The translations under genes were made by a program, and so were the position numbers. Shown here piece after piece: positions 1-10,215 of a stretch of 64,000 nt of DNA. The notes below the pieces were generated by a model. It saw only the letters and a list, made by a program, of their open reading frames with translations, was not told where the DNA came from and did not search any database. Origin of the DNA: Streptomyces klenkii (GTDB taxonomy: Bacteria > Actinomycetota > Actinomycetes > Streptomycetales > Streptomycetaceae). How positions within the stretch are numbered: position 1 is the stretch's first letter; each line of letters starts with the position of its first letter. The stretch is taken from positions 1 to 64,000 of the forward strand of contig NZ_RBAM01000011.1 in the NCBI RefSeq assembly GCF_003626645.1, in the 5' to 3' direction.

Positions 1-520
1 ACGCCGCCACCACCACCGCCTCCGGCTCCACCAGCCCCCCGGCATACGCCGGAGCCAACGCCAAGGAAACAGCCGTCGGATAACACCCGGGCACAGCAAT
101 CCGCCGCGCGCCCTTCAACGCCTCCCGCCCACCCGGCAACTCCGGCAACCCGTAAGGCCACGTCCCCGCATGCGCAGACCCGTAGAACCGCTCCCACTCC
201 ACAGCGTCCCGCAGCCGGAAATCCGCACCACAATCCACCACCAGCGTCCCCTCACCCAGCCCCGCGGCAACCCCCGCCGACTGACCATGCGGCAACGCCA
301 AAAACACCACGTCATGCCCAGCAAGCACCTCGGCGGTCGTGGCCTCCAGGACCCGCCCGGCCAGGGGAAGCAGATGCGGCTGCACAGCGCCGAGGCGCTG
401 GCCCGCGTTGCTGTTCGCGGTGAGGGCCCCGATCCGTACGCCGGGGTGCGCGAGGAGCAGGCGCAGCACTTCGCCGCCCGCGTATCCGCTCGCTCCTGCC
501 ACTGCCACACGTACTGCCAT
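1..520 (-). CDS. argC: N-acetyl-gamma-glutamyl-phosphate reductase (3' part beyond window)
   Basis: Cytosolic arginine-biosynthesis enzyme that reduces N-acetylglutamyl phosphate to the semialdehyde with NADPH. The first ~173 residues are present; the rest lies beyond the left edge. The ATG at 520 leads into the nucleotide-binding motif VAVAGASGYAGGE (residues 5-17), then TANSNAGQRLG, then the active-site cysteine segment VPGCYPTA with Cys146. A promoter overlapped by ARG-box sequence sits directly upstream (541-590). In Streptomyces this is normally the first gene of argCJBD-R, so the rest of the operon is expected to the left of the window. Identification is secure. Confidence 0.96.
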   Translation of the reverse strand, partial: MAVRVAVAGASGYAGGEVLRLLLAHPGVRIGALTANSNAGQRLGAVQPHLLPLAGRVLEATTAEVLAGHDVVFLALPHGQSAGVAAGLGEGTLVVDCGADFRLRDAVEWERFYGSAHAGTWPYGLPELPGGREALKGARRIAVPGCYPTAVSLALAPAYAGGLVEPEAVVVAA

Positions 521-540
521 CGGGCCCCTCCTGGTCGATG

Positions 541-590
541 GCATGACTATACGAATGAATGAAGATTTATGCAATGGGCCTGCATGAATC
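541..590 (-). promoter_or_regulatory. argC promoter with ARG box (ArgR operator)
   Basis: Read on the minus strand, TTGCAT (574-569) and TATAGT (551-546) are separated by exactly 17 bases, a good vegetative promoter 26-54 bases from the argC ATG. The AT-rich stretch from about 553 to 590, with repeated TTCAT and TTGCAT elements, resembles the ArgR/AhrC operators known upstream of streptomycete argC. It overlaps the -35 box and spacer, as a repressor site should. ArgR binding is inferred from this resemblance. Confidence 0.75.
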
Positions 591-657
591 GCCGTGCCCG
601 ACAGAGCTGGGCCAGGCGTAGCACCCGGCGCTCTCGGAGCCGTCGTACCGTGACTGC

Positions 658-1158
658 GTGGGGAACGTATTCGGTGGTGGGGAAAAGAGCCTGTACCTGT
701 CCAACGGCGGCACGGAAGTGTTCATCGACGTGCTGATGCTGGCGGTATCCGATCTCGCCCATGAGGAGTGGGACTACCGCTTCGCGGCTCTTCTCACGCT
801 GCAAGACCAGAACGTGATGGGGCGAGGGGCGGTCGGATTCGACCTTCAGGACATCGCTTGGGGCACGACGCCGCGGGAACGTGCCCGGTCGAAGGACTTC
901 GTGCTGCGGGCCACCGCGCTCGCGCTGAGCGGCCACCGCTGGAGCGAGCTGGGGTACGACCCTCCCCTCGTCCGTGACCACCTGCACCGGTTCATAGCCA
1001 TGGTCGAGTCCTTCGCGCCGGCTGACGCCGCCCATCCCGCCGGAGGCTTCCCCGGACCGGACGATCGCGCGACGGCCTCGTGCGCACAGCACCGGATCCT
1101 CAGCGCGCTCCCGCACTGGGAGGGGTGCTTCCTCTGCACCAGGCCAGGACAGCCTTGA
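658..1158 (+). CDS. Hypothetical protein, 166 aa
   Basis: I do not recognise this protein. It has no signal peptide or membrane segment. It has an acidic central part (FIDVLMLAVSDLAHEEWDYRF) and a C-terminal region with three cysteines. The GTG at 658 is the only in-frame candidate near the 5' end and has no clear ribosome binding site, so the start is uncertain. Third-position GC is somewhat lower than in neighbouring genes. It is divergent from argC and convergent with the HEAT-repeat gene that ends 28 bases away. It may be a small lineage-specific gene. An opposite-strand frame of similar length exists but has no recognisable domain. Confidence 0.5.
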   Translation: MGNVFGGGEKSLYLSNGGTEVFIDVLMLAVSDLAHEEWDYRFAALLTLQDQNVMGRGAVGFDLQDIAWGTTPRERARSKDFVLRATALALSGHRWSELGYDPPLVRDHLHRFIAMVESFAPADAAHPAGGFPGPDDRATASCAQHRILSALPHWEGCFLCTRPGQP

Positions 1159-1185
1159 GCGCTTCGGCCGGCGCGACGCAGCGGA

Positions 1186-1971
1186 TCAATCCGCGGTGCT
1201 CAGCGCCCGGTGGTGGTACCGGACCTGGTGGAAGGCCCCGTAATAGGGCGAGCCCTCCTCGACGGGGCCGAGTGCGCGCAGTACCGCGTCGCCGCGGGTG
1301 TCGTCGCGGAGGAAGAGACCGATCGCCGCCGTGACCCGTACCGCTTCGGCCTCGTCGGTCAGGCAGGCGGCGAGGGCGTCCGCGGGGGCCGGGGAGCCGG
1401 TGAGGGCCCTGCACGCCTGCTCGCGCACCGCGGCGTCCGGGTCCCGGGTGCACGCCAGGGCGGCGGCCAGCGCCTCCGGCTCCCCGCTCGCGGCGGGTGA
1501 GGTCAGGCCGGAGATCGCCCAGCACCGCACCTCCGGGTCGGGGTGGTGGATGAGCGTGTGCAGCGCCTGCTCGGCCCGGGGATCCAGGGCGTCGGCCAGT
1601 CCGGCCGTGAGGGGCCGCATCACCCGCGGGTCCTCTTCCTCGGCCGCCCAGGAGAGGAAGAGATCGACGATCGGCCGCTCGAAGGAGTCGTCGCCGCTCT
1701 CGTCGTAGAGGAGGGCCAGGCGGAGCACCTGCGCGCCGAAGTGCCGCTCCAGCGGATCCGGCCGGTCCCGCAGGGCGGCGGCCTCCGCGCGGACAGCGGG
1801 GTCGTCGCGCTCGTGGGCCGCGAACGTCGTCGCGAACCACACCGGCTGATCGACGTCCGGCTCGGTCAGGGCGCGGCCCAGCAGCTCCGCGAAAGACGGC
1901 TCGGTCCCCGTCCCGGGCCGCCCTTCGGCGTCTCCGCTCCGTTCCGCCGCTGCGAGCGGGTCCTCACCCAT
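1186..1971 (-). CDS. HEAT-repeat domain protein
   Basis: A 261-residue soluble protein. The start is placed at the ATG at 1971 (MGEDPLAAAERSG) rather than an upstream in-frame codon that would run into the divergent promoter. The second half is built of HEAT-like helical hairpins: HPDPEVRCWAISGL, TRDPDAAVREQACRAL and TDEAEAVRVTAAIGLF are successive units with the conserved D/P-x-VR-x-x-A pattern (about residues 145-230). Such solenoids are protein-protein adaptors. No catalytic motif is visible and the partner is unknown. It is transcribed divergently from the carboxymuconolactone decarboxylase-like gene. Confidence 0.8.
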   Translation of the reverse strand: MGEDPLAAAERSGDAEGRPGTGTEPSFAELLGRALTEPDVDQPVWFATTFAAHERDDPAVRAEAAALRDRPDPLERHFGAQVLRLALLYDESGDDSFERPIVDLFLSWAAEEEDPRVMRPLTAGLADALDPRAEQALHTLIHHPDPEVRCWAISGLTSPAASGEPEALAAALACTRDPDAAVREQACRALTGSPAPADALAACLTDEAEAVRVTAAIGLFLRDDTRGDAVLRALGPVEEGSPYYGAFHQVRYHHRALSTAD

Positions 1972-2007
1972 GTCTCCGTACTGCCTTTCATCCCATTTGG
2001 GTCGCGC

Positions 2008-2038
2008 TTGCCCTGGAGCGCACTCCAAGATCTACGGT
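2008..2038 (+). promoter_or_regulatory. MerR-type promoter with 19-bp spacer
   Basis: TTGCCC (2008-2013) and TACGGT (2033-2038) are separated by 19 bases, the over-long spacer typical of promoters activated by MerR-family regulators. The dyad TGGAG-CGCA-CTCCA (2014-2027) lies inside the spacer. The ATG at 2045 is seven bases after the -10 box, so the transcript is probably leaderless. No merR gene is in the window, so the regulator would act in trans. Confidence 0.6.
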
Positions 2039-2044
2039 CTTGCC

Positions 2045-2467
2045 ATGACTACGGACAACAGCACCGCCAAGACCCGCCAGGAGCGCTTCGACCACGGCAT
2101 GGAGGTCCTGACCCGCATCGACGGAGAGAGCGGGCAGAAGGTCATCGACTCCCTGGCCGACATCTCGCCGGAGCTCGGCCACCAGGTCGTCTCCTGGGCC
2201 TTCGGCGACATCTACGACCGGCCCGGGCTGGCCCCCCGCGACCGGCAGCTGGTGACCCTCGGCATGCTCACCGCCCTGGGCGGCTGCGAGCCGCAGCTGG
2301 ACGTGCACATCAACGCGGCCCTCAACGTCGGCCTCGCTCCGGCGGAGATCACCGAGGCGCTGCTGCACTCCGCCGTGTACTGCGGGATGCCCCGCGCGCT
2401 CAACGCCACCTTCGTGGCCAAGAAGGTCTTCGGAGAGCGCGGCCTCCTGCCCGTAGCGCAGGACTGA
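2045..2467 (+). CDS. Carboxymuconolactone decarboxylase-family protein
   Basis: A 140-residue cytosolic protein of the carboxymuconolactone decarboxylase/AhpD fold. The conserved core runs APRDRQLVTLGMLTALGGCEPQL, then the helix EITEALLHSAVYCGMPRALNA (about residues 99-119). The CxxC pair of the AhpD peroxidase branch is absent, so it resembles PcaC-type decarboxylases or stand-alone redox-linked members. The exact substrate cannot be read from sequence. The ATG at 2045 is preferred because the promoter ends seven bases upstream. Members of this family are typical targets of ECF41 sigma factors, and one is encoded 2.5 kb away, but no ECF41 promoter is visible here. Confidence 0.88.
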   Translation: MTTDNSTAKTRQERFDHGMEVLTRIDGESGQKVIDSLADISPELGHQVVSWAFGDIYDRPGLAPRDRQLVTLGMLTALGGCEPQLDVHINAALNVGLAPAEITEALLHSAVYCGMPRALNATFVAKKVFGERGLLPVAQD

Positions 2468-2490
2468 TGCGCCTGCCCCGGCAGACAGAA

Positions 2491-2524
2491 CCGCCCCGGC
2501 CGGGCGCAGTGCCGGCCGGGGCGG
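2491..2524. terminator. Bidirectional hairpin terminator
   Basis: A perfect 13-bp stem (CCGCCCCGGCCGG at 2491-2503 with its complement at 2512-2524) and an 8-base loop lie between two convergent genes, 24 bases after each stop codon. It can serve both strands. Confidence 0.75.
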
Positions 2525-2548
2525 AACGGTTTACCGCATGCGGGCGCG

Positions 2549-4771
<2,223 letters not shown>

Positions 4772-4861
4772 CGGGTGCTCCGCTCCACGTCTGTAACATT
4801 GCTCGACATCAAGATATCTCGTGCCGGAGCCCCTCTCGACAGGACCCTGGCCACACTCACG

Positions 4862-4888
4862 TGTCACATCCGTGTCCTCCCGTCCGTC
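4862..4888 (+). promoter_or_regulatory. ECF41-type promoter (autoregulation)
   Basis: TGTCACA (4862-4868) is followed after exactly 16 bases by CGTC (4885-4888), the promoter consensus reported for ECF41 sigma factors. It lies 36 bases before the ATG of an ECF41 gene and implies autoregulation. The spacing and both boxes are visible directly; recognition by this particular factor is inferred. Confidence 0.75.
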
Positions 4889-4924
4889 ATCTCTTCGACG
4901 GATCGCGACGGAAGAGTGTGACCG

Positions 4925-5809
4925 ATGAACGAGAACGAATTCCTGGCGGAGCGCTTCGAGACCCACCGCTCCCACCTGCGGGCGGTCGCCTACCGCATGC
5001 TCGGCTCGCTCAGCGAGGCGGAGGACGCCGTGCAGGAGGCGTGGCTGCGGCTCGACCGCTCCGGCGCGGACGGCGTCGCCAACCTCGGCGGGTGGCTGAC
5101 GACGGTCGTGGGCCGGGTATGCCTCGACATACTGCGCTCGCGCGCGTCGCGGGCCGAGGAGCCGCTGGACGTACGGGTGCCCGACCCGGTCGTGAGCCGC
5201 GGCGCGGACGAGGTCGACCCCGAGCACGCGGCGCTGCTGGCGGATTCGGTCGGCCTCGCCCTGCTGGTCGTGCTGGACACGCTGGATCCGGCCGAGCGGC
5301 TGGCGTTCGTCCTGCACGACATGTTCGGCATGCCGTTCGATGAGATCGCGCCCATGGTCGGGCGGACGACGGCCGCGGCGCGGCAGCTCGCGAGCCGGGC
5401 GCGGCGCCGGGTGCGGGGCGCGGCTCCCGAGCCCGAGACGGACCTGGCCCGGCAGTGGAAGGTCGTCGACGCCTTCATGGCGGCCTCGCGCGCCGGCGAC
5501 TTCGACGCACTGCTGGCCGTGCTCGACCCGGATGTGGTGCTGCGGGCCGATGCCGGGGCCGGGGGCGCGAGGGCGTCGCAGGAGGTCCGCGGTGCGCGGG
5601 AGGTCGCGGGGCAGGCCATGCTGTTCCGGTCCCCGGCGCTGTTCGCGCGGCGGGCGCTGGTCAACGGCGCCGCGGGGGTCGTCACGGCCCTGGAGGGGAA
5701 GCTGCTCTCGGTGCTGGGGTTCACAATCGCGGACGGCCGGATTGTCGAGATCGACATCCTTGCGGATCCGGAGCGGCTGAGCCGGCTGGACGTGCAGACG
5801 GAGTTCTGA
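4925..5809 (+). CDS. ECF41-family RNA polymerase sigma factor (SigJ-like)
   Basis: A 294-residue extracytoplasmic-function sigma factor with a fused regulatory domain. Region 2 is at residues ~10-75 (FETHRSHLRAVAYRMLGSLS, then EDAVQEAWLRL), region 4 at ~110-160 (FDEIAPMVGRTTAAARQLASRARRR), and an NTF2/SnoaL-like domain occupies ~175-290 (VVDAFMAASRAGDFDALLAVL, later VNGAAGVVTALEGK). That architecture defines ECF41, in which the C-terminal domain replaces a separate anti-sigma factor. Genes for carboxymuconolactone decarboxylases, oxidoreductases or epimerases usually lie nearby, and candidates exist at 2045 and 7435. Its own upstream region carries the matching promoter. Confidence 0.92.
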   Translation: MNENEFLAERFETHRSHLRAVAYRMLGSLSEAEDAVQEAWLRLDRSGADGVANLGGWLTTVVGRVCLDILRSRASRAEEPLDVRVPDPVVSRGADEVDPEHAALLADSVGLALLVVLDTLDPAERLAFVLHDMFGMPFDEIAPMVGRTTAAARQLASRARRRVRGAAPEPETDLARQWKVVDAFMAASRAGDFDALLAVLDPDVVLRADAGAGGARASQEVRGAREVAGQAMLFRSPALFARRALVNGAAGVVTALEGKLLSVLGFTIADGRIVEIDILADPERLSRLDVQTEF

Positions 5810-5872
5810 GGGGCGGGCGGGAAGGGCAGGGCAGGGAGCAGCGGCCGGGGCCTCAGCTCTCGCCCTCGCCCC

Positions 5873-6397
5873 TCACGCCTTCCCGCTCTTCTCGGCCTTC
5901 CCGCTCTTCTCCTCGCTGAGTGACTCCAGGAGCGTCCCGAGGACCGTCGCGAGCGCGTCGCGCTCCCCTTCCGTGAGCGCGGCGAGCAGGCGGGCCTCGG
6001 TGGCGACGTGGTCGGGCAGGGCCACGTCGATGAGGTCGCGGCCGTCGTCCGTGAGAGCGACGACGACGCTGCGGCCGTCCGAGGCGCTGGGGCTGCGGCT
6101 CACCAGGCCGCGGGCTTCCAGCCGGTCGAGGCGCTGCGTGATCGCCCCGGAGGTGACCATCGACGAGCGCATGAGTTCGGCGGGGGTGAGGCTGTGCGGC
6201 GGGTCGCTGCGCCGCAGCGTCGCGAGGACGTCGAAGGACGCGGCGTCGAGGCCGTGGGCGGCGAAGGTGCGGCGCAGTTCGGTGTCCACGAGCCGTGCGA
6301 GCCGCGAGAGGCGGCCGATCACCGCCATCGGCGAAACATCGAGATCGGGGCGGCGTACGGCCCACTGTGCGAGCACTTGGTCGACGTGATCTGCCAT
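5873..6397 (-). CDS. MarR-family transcriptional regulator
   Basis: A 174-residue winged-helix protein. The ATG at 6397 (MADHVDQVLAQWAVRRPD) is chosen because the longer frame extends towards the shared promoter. The DNA-binding part is at residues ~60-115: LTPAELMRSSMVTSGAITQRLDRLEARGLVSR, then a wing with SASDGRSVVVALTDDG. It ends in a lysine/serine-rich tail with a short tandem repeat (EKSGKAEKSGKA). It is divergent from the EamA/NmrA pair, and the shared gap carries several dyads, so it probably represses that pair and itself. The ligand is unknown. Confidence 0.92.
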   Translation of the reverse strand: MADHVDQVLAQWAVRRPDLDVSPMAVIGRLSRLARLVDTELRRTFAAHGLDAASFDVLATLRRSDPPHSLTPAELMRSSMVTSGAITQRLDRLEARGLVSRSPSASDGRSVVVALTDDGRDLIDVALPDHVATEARLLAALTEGERDALATVLGTLLESLSEEKSGKAEKSGKA

Positions 6398-6424
6398 GGG
6401 GTCAGGGTAGTGGACCGGCGTCAA

Positions 6425-6507
6425 TTGTCTTAGCGGTGAGGTACCTCACGTGGCCGCACCCATCCATATCTCTTAGCGGTGAGATACATTGCTTTAGTGC
6501 TAAGCAA
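6425..6507. promoter_or_regulatory. Putative MarR operator cluster
   Basis: Two direct copies of TCTTAGCGGTGAG (6428-6440 and 6471-6483) lie 43 bases apart. The first merges into the perfect palindrome GTGAGGTACCTCAC (6436-6449). A third dyad, TTGCTT-N7-AAGCAA (6489-6507), contains TTAG-TG-CTAA. TACATT at 6485-6490 could be a -10 box seven bases before the GTG at 6497, giving a leaderless transcript. Confidence 0.5.
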
Positions 6508-7429
6508 TCGAGTCGGAACCCTGCTGCTCACCGCCCTGGCGCCCGCCGTCTGGGGCACCACCTACCTCGTCACGACCGAGCTCCTCCCGCCCGGCCGCCC
6601 GCTGCTCGCCGCGGTCGTCCGGGCCCTGCCCGCCGGGCTCGCGCTCGTCGCCGTCACGCGGCGGCTGCCGCATGGCGTGTGGTGGTGGCGGGCGCTGGTG
6701 CTGGGCGCGCTCAACATCGGCGCGTTCTTCGCGCTGCTGTTCGTCGCCGCGTACCGGCTGCCCGGCGGGGTCGCCGCGACCGTCGGCGCGATACAGCCGC
6801 TGCTGGTCGCCCTCCTCGCCTCCGGCCTGCTCGGCGAACGGCTCAAGCCGCGCACACTGATCGCCGCCGTCGCCGGCGTGGCGGGCGTCAGCCTGCTCGT
6901 CCTGCGGGCCGGCGCACGGCTGGACGGGCTCGGCGTCGCCGCCGCGGCCGGCGGGGCGGTCGTCATGGCCACGGGGGTCGTCCTCAGCAAGCGCTGGGCG
7001 TCGCCCGCGCCGCTGCTCGCGACGACCGGGTGGCAGCTGGTCGCGGGCGGCCTGCTCCTGCTCCCCGTCGCCTTCTTCGCCGAAGGCCCGCCGCCGGTGC
7101 CGACGGGCACGAACCTTGCCGGCTACGCGTACCTCGCCGTCATCGGCTCGGCCCTCGCGTACGCCCTGTGGTTCCGCGGGATCCGGCTGCTCTCCCCCAC
7201 CGACGTCACCTTCCTCGGGCTGCTCAGCCCGCTGGTCGCCACGGTGCTCGGGTGGCTGGCGCTCGGTCAGGAGCTCACCGTGGCCCAGGGGTTCGGCGCG
7301 GTGGTCGTCCTCGGCTCGCTCGTCGCGGCGCAGGCAGGGCGCGGGCGGGGTCCGCGCGGTACGCACACTCTTCCGTCCACGGCCCGGCCGGTGGCCGCGG
7401 CCTCCACTTCCACACAGCACAGGAGCTGA
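6497..7429 (+). CDS. EamA/DMT-family membrane transporter
   Basis: A ten-helix drug/metabolite transporter superfamily protein (about 310 residues) with two EamA repeats. The first helix is LLLTALAPAVWGTTYLV. The pattern of paired hydrophobic segments repeats after the midpoint (ATTGWQLVAGGLLLLPVAF, LAVIGSALAYALWFRGI). It probably exports small metabolites or amino-acid derivatives; the substrate is not predictable. The start is ambiguous: GTG 6497 fits a leaderless transcript, while GTG 6479 in the same frame adds six residues but overlaps the repeated operator. Five bases separate its stop from the next gene, so the two form an operon. Confidence 0.9.
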   Translation: MLSNRVGTLLLTALAPAVWGTTYLVTTELLPPGRPLLAAVVRALPAGLALVAVTRRLPHGVWWWRALVLGALNIGAFFALLFVAAYRLPGGVAATVGAIQPLLVALLASGLLGERLKPRTLIAAVAGVAGVSLLVLRAGARLDGLGVAAAAGGAVVMATGVVLSKRWASPAPLLATTGWQLVAGGLLLLPVAFFAEGPPPVPTGTNLAGYAYLAVIGSALAYALWFRGIRLLSPTDVTFLGLLSPLVATVLGWLALGQELTVAQGFGAVVVLGSLVAAQAGRGRGPRGTHTLPSTARPVAAASTSTQHRS

Positions 7430-7434
7430 CAATC

Positions 7435-8073
7435 ATGCGCATCACCGTCTTCGGAGCAGCAGGCAACGTGGGCAGCCGGGTAGTGGCCGAGGCCCTGTCC
7501 CGCGGCCACCAGGTCACCGCCGTCGTACGCGACGCCGCCCGCTTCCCCGGGCTGCCGGCCGCGGCGGAGGCCCGTACGGGCGACGCGTCGGTGGCGGACG
7601 ACGTCGCCCGGCTCAGCGCCGGGCAGGACGTCGTGATCGGCGCGACCCGCCCCGCGCCCGGCAGCGAGCGGCAGCTCGTCGCCGCGACGGAGGGGCTGCT
7701 GGCCGGGCTCGCCCGCACCGGGGTGCGGCTGCTGCTCGTCGGCGGCGCGGGCAGCCTGACCCTGCCCGGCGCCGGGGGCACCACCGTGATCGACGGGCCC
7801 GGGTTCCCCGCCGACTGGCGGCCCATCGCCCTGGCCTGCAACGACCAGCTCGCGGCGTGCCGCGCGGACCAGCACGTCGACTGGGCCTACCTGAGCCCGG
7901 CCGCCCTGCTGGAACCGGGCGAGCGCACCGGCCGGTACCGCCTGGGCACGGACGAACTCCTGGTGGACGCGGACGGCGTCTCGGCCATCTCCATGGAAGA
8001 CCTGGCGGTCGCCCTCGTCGACGAGGCGGAACGCCCGGCGCACCACCGGACGCGATTCACGGTCGCGTACTGA
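7435..8073 (+). CDS. NAD(P)H-binding NmrA/epimerase-like protein
   Basis: A 212-residue atypical short-chain dehydrogenase. The Rossmann motif GAAGNVGSR lies at residues 7-15, followed by GDASVADDVARL at the adenine-binding loop. The catalytic Tyr-x-x-x-Lys is not conserved, which is usual for NmrA-like redox sensors and related reductases. AGGAG (7421-7425) precedes the ATG by 9 bases. It is co-transcribed with the EamA transporter and presumably modifies, or senses the redox state of, whatever that exporter handles. Its role as an enzyme is uncertain. Confidence 0.88.
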   Translation: MRITVFGAAGNVGSRVVAEALSRGHQVTAVVRDAARFPGLPAAAEARTGDASVADDVARLSAGQDVVIGATRPAPGSERQLVAATEGLLAGLARTGVRLLLVGGAGSLTLPGAGGTTVIDGPGFPADWRPIALACNDQLAACRADQHVDWAYLSPAALLEPGERTGRYRLGTDELLVDADGVSAISMEDLAVALVDEAERPAHHRTRFTVAY

Positions 8074-8343
8074 CGACACCCCGCCGGCCCGGCACCGCCG
8101 GACTGCGCCGCGGTGGCTACGCGCCGCCGCGGCGGGGGCGGACGTGCCGCCCCGGCACCACACGGCGCGGGCCGCCGCCATCGCGGCGGGACCACGCGGC
8201 ACGACCGACAGGCCGTCCGGCACCGCCGAGACGGCCCGCGGTGGTTTCGCAGCGTCGCGGCGGAGGGGTGTGCCGGCCCGGCACCACCACCCCTCCGCAG
8301 CGGAGGCCGACGGTGCCGAACCGCGCGGCAGGGGCCCGCGCTC
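8074..8343. repeat. Intergenic repeat region, CGGCACCGCCG family
   Basis: A non-coding GC-rich gap. It holds two copies of CGGCACCGCCG (8090-8100 and 8218-8228), each followed by a CCGCGGTGG block, and a diverged opposite-sense GACGGTGCCG near 8309. The same arms form hairpins at 11614-11655 and 28189-28234. No gene or promoter is convincing here. Confidence 0.5.
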
Positions 8344-8736
<393 letters not shown>

Positions 8737-8766
8737 GTACCGACTCTAGCCCGCCGCCCCCGCCGG

Positions 8767-10215
8767 TCACCGGCCCGCGACATCCTCGAACGCGGTCCGC
8801 AGCCGCCCGACGCCCTCCGCGAGCTCAGCCACACCCGTGGCCGACGCGAAGCTGAGCCGCAGGTGCGGGGCGGCGGATTCCGCGGGGTAGGAGGGGCGGC
8901 CCGAGGCGACGGCGACGCCGGCCCGCAGCGCGGCCGCGGCCAGGGCGTCCTCGTCCGTGCCGTCCGGGAGCCGGGCCCACAGGTGGAAGCCGCCGGGCGG
9001 GACGAAGTCCGCGGTGACGGCGGGCAGTTCGCGGCGCAGCGCGGTGAGCAGCGCCTCGCGGCGGACGCGCAGCTCGGCGGCGGTGTTGCGCCGGTGGCGG
9101 GGCCAGGCGGGCGAGCCGACGAGTTCGAGGGCGGCTTCTTGCAGCGGCCGCGGCACGAAGAAGCTGTCGACGACCTGGATGGCCCGCAGGCGTTCGAGGA
9201 CGGGTCCGCGGGCGGCGAGCGCCCCCACGCGCAGGCTGGGCGAGGTGGCCTTGGTGAGGGAGCAGACGTGGACGACGATGCCGTCGGGGTCGTCGGAGGC
9301 GAGCGTCGGCGGCAGCGGCGGGGCGTCCTCGTGGGCGAGGCGGCGCGCGAAGTCGTCCTCGATGACGAAGGCGCCGGCCTCGCGCGCCACCCGGACCACC
9401 TCGCGCCGCCGCTCGTCGGCCAGGACCGCGCCGGTGGGGTTCTGGAAGAGCGGCTGGCAGACGAAGACGCGGGCGCCGCTCGCCCGGAACGCCTCGGCGA
9501 GCAGGTCCGTGCGCACGCCGTGCGCGTCCGCCGGTACGGGGACGGGCCGCAGGCCCGAGGCGCGGGCGACGGCGAGCATGCCGGGGTAGGTCGGGGACTC
9601 GACGAGGACCGGCGCCCCCGGCGGGGCGAGGGCCCGCAGCGCCGCGGTCAGCGCGCTCTGGCCGCCGGCGGTGATCAGCACGTCGGAGGCGGCGAGGGTG
9701 CCGGCCGGCCCGCCGATCTCGCGGGCGAACCAGGCGCGCAGTTCGGTCACCCCCTCGATGGGCGGGCGCCCCCATGCGCCGGGGCGGCGGCCGGCCCGGC
9801 CCAGAGCCGCGGCGAGGGCACGCTCGGGCTGGAGGGAGGGGTGGAGGTAGCCGCCGCTGAGCTCGATGACTCCGGGCGGCGGCTCGGCGAGCGTGGTGAG
9901 CACACCGGTGGCGTCCACGGCCCGCGGGATCGCCTCCGCGGCGCTTTCGGCGCTGAGGGCGACCTGCTGCCAGGAGGTGTCGCCGAGGCGTACGGGCGCG
10001 GCGTGCGGGGCGGTGCGGAAGGCGCCCGCGCCGGGGCGGGTGGTCACCAGCCCCTCGGCGGCGAGCGTGGCGAGGGCGCGCGAGACGGTCACGGGGCTGA
10101 CGCGGAAGCGCTCGACGAGGGCCCGGCTGGACGGCAGCTTCTCACCCGGAGAGTAGCGGTCCAGCTCCCTTTTAAGGGCTTCAGCCAGCTCAGCAACGCT
10201 GTTACGCTCATACAT
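8767..10215 (-). CDS. MocR/GntR-family regulator with aminotransferase domain
   Basis: A 482-residue fusion of a GntR winged helix and a fold-type I aminotransferase. The HTH is at ~20-65 (GEKLPSSRALVERFRVSPVTVSRALATLAAEGLV). The PLP domain has VLVESPTYPGMLAVARASG, FQNPTGAVLADERR and the probable PLP-lysine segment SLTKATSPSLRVG. MocR proteins bind PLP or PLP-substrate adducts and usually control a divergent transporter or metabolic gene. Here an EamA transporter begins on the other strand with a start codon that overlaps this one (CATG at 10213-10216). No ribosome binding site precedes the ATG, so the message is probably leaderless. Confidence 0.93.
   Translation of the reverse strand: MYERNSVAELAEALKRELDRYSPGEKLPSSRALVERFRVSPVTVSRALATLAAEGLVTTRPGAGAFRTAPHAAPVRLGDTSWQQVALSAESAAEAIPRAVDATGVLTTLAEPPPGVIELSGGYLHPSLQPERALAAALGRAGRRPGAWGRPPIEGVTELRAWFAREIGGPAGTLAASDVLITAGGQSALTAALRALAPPGAPVLVESPTYPGMLAVARASGLRPVPVPADAHGVRTDLLAEAFRASGARVFVCQPLFQNPTGAVLADERRREVVRVAREAGAFVIEDDFARRLAHEDAPPLPPTLASDDPDGIVVHVCSLTKATSPSLRVGALAARGPVLERLRAIQVVDSFFVPRPLQEAALELVGSPAWPRHRRNTAAELRVRREALLTALRRELPAVTADFVPPGGFHLWARLPDGTDEDALAAAALRAGVAVASGRPSYPAESAAPHLRLSFASATGVAELAEGVGRLRTAFEDVAGR

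Noticed and set aside
547..1116. A 189-codon minus-strand frame opposite the hypothetical protein
   Set aside because: No domain and weaker codon bias than the plus-strand frame. It also covers the argC promoter.
4772..5317. A 182-residue N-terminal extension of isocitrate dehydrogenase
   Set aside because: It runs antisense through the sigma-factor gene. The GTG at 4771 with its ribosome binding site gives the family's usual length and N-terminus.
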